Program-made: the position numbers and the translations under genes | Shown here: positions 26,401-38,400 of the stretch, in pieces | Layout of the letters: the number at the start of each line of letters is the position of its first letter | Numbering within the stretch: position 1 is the stretch's first letter | Assembly (NCBI RefSeq): GCF_008831285.2 | Contig: NC_045139.1 | Span: 8,900,204 to 8,960,203 of the forward strand | From: Nymphaea colorata | Taxonomy: Eukaryota; Streptophyta; Magnoliopsida; Nymphaeales; Nymphaeaceae | Direction of reading: 5' to 3' | DNA length: 60,000 nt | The notes under the pieces: model-generated | Databases searched by the model: none | What the model saw: the letters and a program-made list of their open reading frames with translations, nothing else | What the model was told of the DNA's origin: nothing

Positions 26401-29400
26401 ACTACTATTTCCTGCCAAAAGGAAAAGGAAAAAAAAGTTGTATCCACTTCAAAAACATGACTCTCCTAAAAATTTAAGAGAACCAAGAAGTTAAATTGAT
26501 ATCCTAACTTAATTTTACAAGATTCACAAACAAAAGAACTAAAAACATACCACCAATGAATTGTATATAAGACTTTCACGTATGTCTGCAATTATTGGTC
26601 TGACAAGCTCTCCTGTATATTCAATGACCTGATAGAAATGAAATAAGTAACCATTCGGTCGTCTATAGGGAAAGAGGGATGGGGGACTCATTGGATTTAA
26701 GAACCTATTAACTTACCATATCACCAGCTCTAAGTGCATGCTTCGCAAAGACCCCAAATCCATGAATAGCTGATTTCCCTACAGTTTATAAAGCAAAATA
26801 ATTCAAATAAGCCAAAAGTATTGCACATAAATCTAGGAATCATTATGAGTGGAAAGACACCAACAAAAAAAAAATTCAAGACAAAAATAAACTAAGCACA
26901 CAGCTGAAAACAGAAGAGTTGGTACTATCTCCAGGCTATACCTCCACACAATTTTTAAAAAAATAATATCTAAATATTTAATATTTACGTAAATAACCTT
27001 TATCACATGGAAGGTCAGGCAAAAGTTATGATGTATAAAATAAACAGTGAACACAGAAGTCTGCATTGTTATGAAAGAAATTCAATTAAGATATGGCTTA
27101 GTAAAATGGAAATAAATCATTTACTCTTCTCTTTTTTTCCTTTTTACTTGATAAACCTTTTTACTATAGGCCATCGTACATGGATAATTTTCCTTTTAGA
27201 TTATGTTCATGTATTTGTATGATATACTTTATCAAGAGACCGGACAGTGGACACCCAAACAGTTCATTACATCTTTCTTCAAGAGCTAGATATAAAAGTG
27301 AACCAAAGCACCAACATGGTCAGAAGAACTGAACCTAATCCATACTACTGGACATTGTTGTTCCCTTAGAAACCAATTTATGCAAGAAAAAAGCGCAAAC
27401 CGCCTTAGCCACATAAGACATGACAAGAATAGATAAAGCTGAAAAACTGTTGGAGAGAGAGAGAGAGAGAGAGAGACCAAATACAAGCCTCTTCCTGAAG
27501 GTAGCCTTCATGTACTCATATTTCTCATGCAAAGAAAGAAACCTTGGCCTTTCCAACTGGCAGGAGACTGTGGGGTGACAAGTTGGTGCAAGGACGCCAT
27601 AGGAGGAAGCATCCTCAATTGCCCCATTTTGGCGGTAGCCACCAACTATATAAGGTCTGTTCTCAACATACGACCGCTTTGAAGATGCAGCGGCAAGGGC
27701 ATCGGGCTCTTTACGGCCCCTTCTTCCAAGAAAATCATAAGGCTCTGTGCAAGAGGAGGTAAAGGGCAAAAAAAGCAGGCAGATACATTAATGTAAAGAT
27801 AGACAATTTTTGGTCCAAGAATGATTTAAAAATAAAGGATTACCCTGGACAAATTGCACAATGTATCATAATGTTCACTAGTCAATAAATAATATTTAGC
27901 AGAAAAGAGCAAAAAATATGACATCAAGGAAAAGGGGGTCCTAGATAGGAAATGTTAGAAGACCAGAATAAAAGTATCAAATATTCATCTAGCAACAGAT
28001 AACATCTCAGTTTCTATATATTGGTAAGAAAGCAGCTCAGTCTATAACCTCAAACACAATTAACAGTTGAACGGCATTTAATTCTTCATAACAGCTTCAA
28101 ATTAACTGCTTTACCACTTCGGGCACAGCCTGAAAAATTAGTAGAAGGAGTGTAGCTGGGACATGGTAGCAATGCATTGTATACTTGCTTGTCGGCTGCT
28201 ACTTGCTTGTTCGCTGGTTGCCTATGCTTCTTGCAAAAGGAAAGAAGACGTATGCAATGATCATCATCCTCATCAGCAAAAAGGAGATGGAGGATGTTCT
28301 CCTCATCCTCAAGCTGGATAAGGAAGAAAACTTACAGTTAATTGGTGGTCAGACTTGCAACATAAACAGATCAAAATTAAAAGCTAAATAGCCAAGGAGA
28401 TTAATTGAGTGTGAAAATTATATATACCTCGACACAAAGATTGGCTGCACGTGCACAAAGTGGATGATAAGCTACTCGACAAGAACTATTTGAACACTGA
28501 AAAGAACTTGGAAATTGAAACTCATTAGCCTATCTTTCATGGTGTGTAAGAAACAAGGTCACAACATAAATCCAGAAAGAATATGACAGGACAATATCCT
28601 ACAGTCTAAAGCAAGTTCATGATGACACACCAAAAAATGCTCAAAATTTTCCTAGTTATTATTTCTGCGCAATATTCATTGTCAACTTCTACATTCTTAT
28701 GCTATTGATCGTCACAGTTTCTTGTGCATTCTCTAATGTAAATTCTCTATGTGTAGTTTTATGAACTTTCAGCCTTTTATATGCAATATCCTCATGCTTC
28801 CCATATTTCTTTCTTGTGTTTCAGTGTAAAGTTCTTTAGAGCATAATGGTCATCTTGAAAAATTACAGATCTTTGTTCAAGCATAGCCATAAGAAGAGAC
28901 TGACATGGTCACACAGTACATACCTTCACTTTTTCATGTTCTTCCAATCATAAACATTTGCACTATAAGTTATCTCCAACTCCCAAAATATTATTCAAGA
29001 GGGAAAAAGGGATTCCTGTGGCCTATGGCATACGGATCAGTAAAACTTTGCTTTTAATAGTGAATTCCTCACCCTTCCTTATCTGCAAGTCGCAGACATT
29101 ATTCAATTTTTCACGAATCAAGGATGTGTTGCAGCTGCAAAAAGACTTTCATGCTTTTATGTCAAAATATCTTATCACTAGCAAGAAGAATTCTAGCAAT
29201 ACTTTCATTAGCATGTTTTGGTTTTACAGCATCACTAATAAAAAGGTGGACAAGCATGTCATATGGTTGATGGACATGAAGTGTATAGGACCTCTAGGTG
29301 CATGGATGTCTCACGCTTGTAAATGGAGCTTTTACTGTAGCAGACGTGTTTGACACTTGGAATTTGAATATTTTAGCTAGCCCTGCATTGCACCCAACTC

Positions 29401-32400
29401 TCAGATGAAGCCCCCAAATCTTGAATATGAAGATACTAACTTAACATATTTAAGTGTCTCCATCATTTCTTGCCTAAGACCAATGTCGCAAAAATTGGCT
29501 CCTGAACCAAACTGATGGGACTGCGGTTTGGTGAATCAGCCAAATCACCAATCTGCTCAATCAGTTGTGAATCAACCAAACAAATAAAAAAATAAATGAA
29601 AATATAAATAAATCTTAAATTATTCAGAGGTTATTGTCAACCACAAAACAAAATTTGTTTGGCACAGATTTGATTTGAATTGGCTGGTTCAGGCCATTCC
29701 TCACAACATTGCTTATGACAATTAACTACCCCGTGCATCATGCAACAGCTTCATATGAAACCTTTAGATTACAGCACTTTTAGATGTCTGCAAAACTCAA
29801 AAGAGAAGTATCCTATGTGTAATATGTTCACAATTATGATTTATGAGTTTTCTTGATGATAAAGATTCAATAGTAATGAAAGCGATTTTCTAACTTTTGC
29901 ATTTGATTCTACATTTGTTTTATCCTCTCACATTCACACACACACACAAAAGCTTTTAAAGAGACACAAAATTCTTTGGACCTATATCATTCACCAACAC
30001 CAACAAGTGATGGATTTCTCAGTGACATGAGAAGCATCTTGGTTATGCAGGAATTACATCAGTGTGTTCACTCACTTACATGCACACATATATTCACATA
30101 CACGCGAGCATGCATTTGTCTCTGTTATGCCTGTCTATTCATTGAGATTTTACAAGGTGAATATTGATTATAACTAGAAGGCAATACGCAGTCATAACTC
30201 ATAACCCATAATCATGAGAATGCAAAATGTGAACAAGAAAAGTGGAAAGACACATGGCTTAGACTGCCTAAGGATTTCTGTACCTATCAGCCAAAGCACC
30301 ACAGAAAACATTGACTAACAGATTAGCTTCTCAGGAAAGAGATCATGAAAGGTGTCACAGCATAGGATTCAACATCTAAGACCATGCAACAATTCGATAG
30401 CGTCACAGCCATTTACCTGAATACATGCCCCATAAGGTACACCGCAGATGCTGCATAAGAGCTTCCAACGATCCTGTGACGATAAAAAATGTTTTAAGAA
30501 TGTGCAACAATCAGAATGTGCCATCGATGTTTAAAGCACACATTGATGACTCGATAATGTGGCTGAACCAAATTGACCTGCTGTTAGATTAACCCCGTGG
30601 ATGGAGTGTGAACTAATTCAGTAAGAATCATCCTAAAATATTGGATTTAGCCATTCCAAGAGTCAAACTTGACTCTGGGTGAGCTACGAAAACTTTTTTA
30701 CTCTTGCAAAATCTCAGTTAATGTCATAACTCAATCGACTCAAAATGCATTGAGATGCATGAAGAAGCAATAACATGAAAGATTCAATATTTTTTGGTTT
30801 TCTTTAACTATCCTACACAAGGCTTCTCTTTCCATTTTCCAAATCTTCAAAGTATAGGTTTCAACTACAATGAGCTGTCCATGATCCGAGACCTCTATCT
30901 CCAATGTGAATAATTCTTACCATGACTGGAAAACTTGCTCAAAGGTTTTTTCTGTTTTTCCTTCCAGTTTTCCTTTTGGTTTTCTGGCAGACAACCTATC
31001 CTGGTTTTTCTTTGGCCTTTTTGGATCAACCAACACTTTTTCATAAAAAGAACCTTGCAGTTCATGATGATATCTCACCAGAAGTACAAGGCTGTTCTTC
31101 TCACAAGATAACATAGACCTCTCTCTCTCTCTCTCTCTTACAGACGTGTACATAGGTGTGCATGTATGCATGCAAATACAAACGTCTTGTGCTAGCTCTC
31201 TACAAGTTATGTCAAACCTATTCTTTTGGTTGTTATTTTGGATCAAATGTAAATGCCGGTATTGTTAATCATTCCAAATTGAAAACATTGAATATCTCAA
31301 ACTTTCTGTTACTGTTTCTGTGGAGTTATTGATTTGAACTGAGATAATAATAACAGGTACCCAATTATATTGGAATATGCAGCCAATATAGTAGCTCAAG
31401 TGGCAAGTTTCATGTAATTAAATGAGAAAGCGTTCATGTTCATTTAATTTATTTCTCCATTTGTGCATGCTAGCTGGTTGGCTGGCAATTGAGTGAAACT
31501 CCCATCATCAGTTTGACTCCCATGGGTGTTGTACCATTGCGCTATAGGCTGGAAGCACGGTGTTAGTTGATGCACAGTGCGCCCAAACCTGCATCGAAGC
31601 AGTCCTGGACCCGGAGAGCAAGTGGAAAGGAAGGAGAGATCTTCTGTCCTCGCGCATCGACCCCCATTTGTATTAGCAATCAAGACATTCTACAGCCTTT
31701 TTATGTTCAAATTTCAAAATAACAATTAATGTACTTTTTCCATTAAAGTCCAAAGTTTACAAAACCATGCCAAGTCACGAGTTGACACTCATGAGCAGAG
31801 AGTCACAAGTCACTGAGATCTAAAATAACGACTACCACAACAACCTAAAAGTACCTAGTAATTAGTCCTTAAATAAAATACAAGATATTGCACTTACAAG
31901 TAATTAGGAAAGAAATAGAATAAGGGCAAAAGACATCCATACTTTGTGTATCATGTTTAAACCATCAATTGGTTCCATTTTCTTCACATCAACAAGGCAA
32001 GTTTCTGCAAAATGCTGTTCTTCTGTAAGTGGTTAACAGTTGATTGCAGATGAATGAACATTTTCAAGATCTGAAAGTTGTCAAGCACAAAGGCAAGAAA
32101 AAGGATATGATTTACCAGGTATCCACATGGCACATGTTAGATGAGCCCAACGTCCATCAGTGGTGATCTTCAGTGCACCGCCTATAAGAGTGTTGGTAAA
32201 CTGAGTTTGAAAAATTAAAAAGCCATGCAAACTGCAACACAAACGGTCCAAGATGTTTACCAACAACAGGACAGAGGCAGCATTTTGGTGGAGGACTAGG
32301 AGCATCTGGCTGACATAAATTGCATAGCCAAAGCTTCCCACTCCAAGGTTCTGATTCCCCATAGCAACGTGCATGAACCTGAGGAATGAATAACAACATT

Positions 32401-35400
32401 TTTAATGGCTTCAAATTTTGTTATGAACTGCAGAATGGAATTCAGGTTGCTTATGGCCTATGGGTATCAAAATAAATTGATAAATCCTCCACAGGGCCCT
32501 TACTCCACAAATTCAAAATTCTTTAAAAATCAAAAGGGAAGGGAAAATCCAGCATACAAGCATGGTTTGAAGTTTGAATCAAGCAGTTGAGCAACAGTGT
32601 GGAAAATCCACATAAAGATGTAAATAGAAGAACTCGGAAATACAAGGCACATACACGAAAACCTGAAAAGTAACTAAACTCGAAACTAGAAGCCTGAACC
32701 AAAGCGTACATGTCTAGGTTCAAGGAATGACTTGTCACGAGAGGACTTGGATGAACGGCCTTTGAGGAGAATGGAGGGTATTTCTTTTGATTAAGGATGT
32801 TCAGCTTCTTTTTCTCCCAATCAGTCCCAGGTTACAAAAGGGCTTTTTCTCTTTGATAAATTATGGTTAGCCTATTTCCCACCTCTTTATGTGGATCTTA
32901 CGTTTTGCTTAAGCCACATGGAAGATTGACTTGAAGTGATGTCATCTTCAAATATAACTTAGGGATCCGCATAAACACAAGGAAGATTGAAGCAGATACC
33001 AAACTCTCATTGTTACTAGAAGAATAGGACAAACACATGGCTTTAATAACAAACCATCGTGAAAAGTCCATGATGCCGAAGAAAGTAAAAGAACTGCTAC
33101 TGGAGCAGCAAGTAAAAGAGATGGGGCAGAAAAGAAATAACAAAAGCTATGGATGCAAAAGTAGCCTCCAAAACACAAAAGACCAACTGTTTTCACCAAT
33201 AGAATCATCAACATGCAGGAGAGATCAAGTTTCAGCAACATTCAAGCTTGCGACTATGTGCTACACAAGGAACTTAATCACAAGCAGAGCCCCACCAGAA
33301 ATATCAATGCTTAGGGCTCAACTGCTATGCTGCTTCTGTACAGCCACTCCATTATGTTTCCACAAAACCAAAAAATGTGGTAGATTGAATCATTCCTTAC
33401 AGAATGTGATTTTTCATGGTGAACTACTTAACTTCATTTATTGAAATATATGCACGAATTACAGCAAGATAGAAAACTTGTCTTCCAAGAAGAAGATAAT
33501 GTCTAGGGTATGCTTAGAAAGAAAAATTGTTAGATATCCCTCCCTGGCATTTGCCAGCTTAATAGTTTGGCATCAGAAAGATCATACACCAAGTTGCATG
33601 TTAACTCAGGTAGCTTTCTAGCACAATCAAACTGTTCATCTTTCATTTAAATCGTCTACTTCCTATAACAAAAAGAAAAACAGAATTCTTTTAATGCTTA
33701 CCATCATTCTACATTTGTCGCATTGCAGAAACAGATTGCTAGAATATTCCTATAAACAGAAAACGAATAATAAGAACAAAAAGGAAAACAAAAGCCATGA
33801 GACAGATGACCACTAACTCGAAATATAGATTTATTCAAGAATAAGAAAAAGAAAACTAAAGCAATAATATAGCCAAGGTTATGAACAACTTTTATCAGCT
33901 AACAACAGCATCTAAGCAGCAAGGGACAAGATGCGATGGTCAAAGCATAGAACCTCATCCATATTGCATACGTTACATCTGTCAAGATCTTTCCAGTTAA
34001 TATAAACAGGTTGAGAGCCAGATTGATGATCTCCATGGTCTTGAGAACCATATTTGGATGGATTTGAGTACGGGCTACTGTTGGCCATAGCCTGCGAGAA
34101 AATTGTGGGGTAAAAACAGCACAATACATGACAGGAGAATGGCAAGTCAGCTTCTGACAACAACATTTCAAAGGAACATTTATTTCTCTCCCCAAGAAAA
34201 GAAACGATAGCATGAGAAATATACATGGATGAGCATATGCCATTAATCCATGTAACCAGATCCAGGAGCAAATTTGCAAGGACATCGAAAAGTGGAACTC
34301 AAGGCCATCCACAGAAAAGAGTGCCATATCTAAGGCAATAATGTAAACAATATGAGGCCTACAAGCTGCTGCAAAGGTGAACAACTTTTTTGTTACCAGC
34401 AAAATGCAACACTAAAGGACTGGAGAAGAATACACTAGGGACTAAAGGAACTACAATCATGATGATCTTGGTCTCCTTATGGTAGGCAACGTTTTCAATT
34501 TTAATTTCATGAGATCATATATATTGTTGACGTGTTATGTATGACTGGGTCCCAGTCTGGACCCGATCCAACCCACTCTAAAGGGGCAGTTCATGTTGGG
34601 TCCTAATTAAGTAACCTGTGTAACCCTAATTTGAGTATTAATGAGAATTAAGAGAGAGTGGCCGGCAGCTGGTGAGCGCCGGAATCATCTTATAACATCG
34701 TGGTTTTTTTCCTCATGTTGAGGGTTTACCACGTTTCATTTTGAGTTCACTGTGCTTTTTCTGTTCAACATATATAAACTATGAAATGAGCTATTAAACA
34801 TTGTGTCACCTACTGTGTATGAATCTTGTTTTAATTTTTGAATTTTTGTGGGGTCTTGCATACATATGTACATGCATACATGTATACATATACATACACT
34901 CAGACACCCCTGGTCATACCCCATATCCATATTTGCTAAAGTTGATGTGCCCCTACCTGTCTCACCTTACCCATGCTTGCACTTATGTGACTTAGCATAT
35001 TTTATTTAAACTAACTTGGTTTACAGTTTACTAAAGTTTCTACCATCTCTGCAATAAAAACTAACTTGGTTTACAGTTTACTAAAGTTTCTTCCATCTCT
35101 GCAATAAATCATTTTGGCTTAGCATCACAATCAAAAAAGTGTAAAGGGAATCGATTGACATCTTTGGTGCCCATCCAGCAAAAAGCTAGGAGTTTCACCC
35201 AGACAGCATGATTGAGGTAATTTACTTATTGTGCTTCAGCCAGTGTCATCTTATTTGGAGCAGGATGGGGATTTCTGTGAAATTATTCAGGATGATGGAA
35301 TCTTGGTGTCTAAGGACACCATCTATAATAGATCATTTTATCTAGTTGATTAACAGAAGGAAGACAAGGAAAAGAAAGGAAATCCACCTATATTAATTTG

Positions 35401-38400
35401 ATGCTGAAAGCTTAACATGCTGTCCATTCTCAAAAATCATCAAAGCAACTTCCAACCTGGTTTTAATCAAGCTATAGATGACCAACCAAAAGGCCACATT
35501 TTCAAGAAGCTACAGTCAAGGTGTTTGATTTTGGTTCCTTATTTGAGAGTTACCACCGCACTGGATGAGTTTGATTTCATACACCTTTACTATTTTTGAG
35601 GATCAGGACACCAAATCACCTCGATTGGAACATAGATGCCTTTCCAAACAATGAATCATGTGAACTGTTCTGTGGTATAAACTAATCCTGTTTGCTATAC
35701 TTATCAAGCATTTCTGCGAAAAATTCATTTAAGCTGCTTTTCTTCATTTAAGCTGTTTTTCTATTGCACATGTGCACTTTGACCAGGAAAATCTTGCCAA
35801 ATTTCTAAGTAATTAACAAGATAATAACCTCATATCATGCAGCACGCTCAAATAACAATCCACTAACACTAGTTCAGAGTAAAGGCTAAATTTGGTGCAG
35901 ATCTATTCCATAATAAGGGTGCAGAGCACACTGTCTGGATCAATAGAAAGTATTCTAAATTAAAGAAATGCAGGAACATAAACTAAATAACTGAAAAATA
36001 ATCAACTCATGAACTCTTCTACAACTTAAGCACTGTTTATTAAAAAAACAGCCATAGACAAGATACATCCAATACCCAATTATAGCCAAGAGACATCCAA
36101 GATCCAATTAGTTCAAAGTTCAAATAACATGATTCAGATATCAAATCTATGAACCAAATCACATTATGAACCATTAAATCCAATTGCTTGAGTTCTTCTG
36201 AATATGCTCTCAGCCTCTTAGCCTTATGTCCAGGAGTACCGTTAACTGCAAAAAGGAAATTCTAGAAAACAAAAAGAAGGGGATTTTAGCAAAAAGCTGC
36301 ATCAGTTAACATATTGAATTTGGGTTTGATCTCCAGAGAAAGATAATGCGAAATGAAAGCCAAATAGAACAAATGTGAGACAGGTAAACAAGTAAAACAA
36401 ATCTCCAAATGGGCAAAACATACAATTAGCATATTCTAGCAGTATTAACAACCAGATAGCAGGTAGAGATCAGAACAATAAGGCCCTTTACCTGTATGAG
36501 TTTCCGAACCTTTCTGTTGCAAAAACCAAACATATAAGAGCCAGATCGGCGTCTCATTGTTCTACCTTCAAGTCCATGATCATTACATAGATTTCTTCCT
36601 GCTTTTCTAATCAGGCAGTAAATCTTTTTCCAGCATGCTGATGGGGAGCTCCCATTAATCTAGGATTTAAAGGCACAATATAAAGTTCTTTCAGAAAAAT
36701 TGATCATAGTTCAGAAGCAAAAAATTAATGCAGTAGCAAACTAGCAAATAATATAAAAACTAAAGAAAAAACCAAAATTACTGCTCACAATCATGACAAG
36801 GCCAAAGTGCTATAAAGCCAAACAGTAATCTTAGATAAAAACAAACATGTTCTTTCAGCTCAACAAATGAAAAAAAAGCAAGCAGATGAGAGATGGAAAT
36901 CATGCTTGGTGTCAAAACTATGTATTTTTTAATTCATAAGACATGCTTGAAAAACAAATGTAGAAGGAAATACAGGATTCACCTGAAGAAAAAAATAAAA
37001 AAATAAAGAGTAAATATTTGTCATTGGAATTACATAATGGACATCCAACTAGTAAATAATAGGCGGAAAATCTAAATATTCATGTGCATAAAACTTTTTA
37101 CATAAGTTAGTTCGCCTTTAACAACATAAGGGCCACTATGTGTGTGTTGACTGTATACAAAACCTTGTACAAAGACGTGAGCTTATCATGCCAATGTCAT
37201 AAAACACTTGAATGAGTTCTAGAAATACTGCTAGAGGCAATATGTCCACCACATCAGAATTCTATCTCAGTTTACTCCATAGATGATTTTTTTTTTTTTT
37301 CAAGAAAGCTAAACAGGGAATGAGTACAAGATAGCATTGGGAGAACAGATTCAACCTGCTGACCATTATCCAATGTAACCCTGAACAAAGGCAACAACTT
37401 TGCTTTTGGATTCCTTAGAACTTCCATCTTATACTCTGAAACATCATTTGGATCTGCAATAACAAACAAAATGTGCTTGAGAATATCCATAGACAATAAA
37501 TAGGACTACCTCTTGTTGCTTAGACAAACAATGGGTCAAAAAGAAATTAAGATAATGAATCCCAGTTGGATCTTCTTCTACTAAATGAATTAATTCTGTA
37601 ACTAGCAGCATGGATTTAAATGGATGACCATGAGGGTCCAAGTCAAGGATGCAGGTTCACATTTGCTCTAGCTTAGGTCAAACATCATCCTTCAAAGTTC
37701 AAATTTCAAACTTCAAACGCATGTCATGCATTACTTTTCCTATTTATTCATATATACATGATTCAAAATTATGCAGATCCATGAACTCAACCCACTGATT
37801 ACGTACTATTTAGAAATGAACCCAAACGGTCACTATCAATCCAAGTTATCTTCTAGTATCACACTTAAACATAACTACCATCCAGAAGTCCTATATCTGA
37901 ACAAGATCATGACTGGCAGTTTGGTATCCGGATCAGGCACCATATATGAAGCAACACATGAGTACATACCTGAAACAGACGTGAACTTTCTTACTGCACT
38001 ATAGCCCACAGGCCATATACAACGTTCACTGTGGAAATGGTCAGAATCTTTCACAATCTTTCCTGTAAAGTTTCAGATTTGACATTATAAATAATGAACC
38101 GTTGACACAGCAATTGACAAGAGCCTTCTCATGCCAAAAAACCATAGCGCCACACTGTCATATGCTTAAGCAAATACAGCTATGTATGGACATGATAGTG
38201 CATAATCAGACAAAGGAACTATAGTTGTATAAGATATGACTAGCACATACCTAGCCTAGTCACTCGAAGATCCCCCACTTCCAATGGACAGGGACTAGAG
38301 CATTCCTCAATATGTTCATTCTTTTCATCAGATAAATGATTTTCCTCTACATTGCTTGTATCATCCCCCACACTCCCAACATCAGGATCATCAATTGTAT

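Larger units (their letters stand above)
5489..26550 (-). other. ATX intron 21: 21-kb intron filled with nested transposable elements
   Basis: This single intron lies between the two halves of the SET domain. Positions 5489 to about 7160 and about 26400-26550 are ordinary AT-rich intron. The rest is a stack of at least six mobile elements, annotated separately. Its donor (GTATGT next to 26551) and acceptor (TAG next to 5488) are intact. Confidence 0.9.
34092..36491 (-). other. ATX intron 10 with solo LTR and tandem duplication
   Basis: 2.4-kb intron between the FYRC and PHD exons. It contains the solo LTR at 34525-34770 and a 50-bp duplication at 35008-35107. The rest is unremarkable AT-rich DNA. 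Confidence 0.65.

Noticed and set aside
36181-36245. Possible extra ATX exon with an open frame ([18 protein letters not shown]) behind a good acceptor
   Set aside because: Exon 10 ends at phase 0. In that phase this piece hits a stop, while exon 10 joins exon 11 directly in frame with the expected family sequence.
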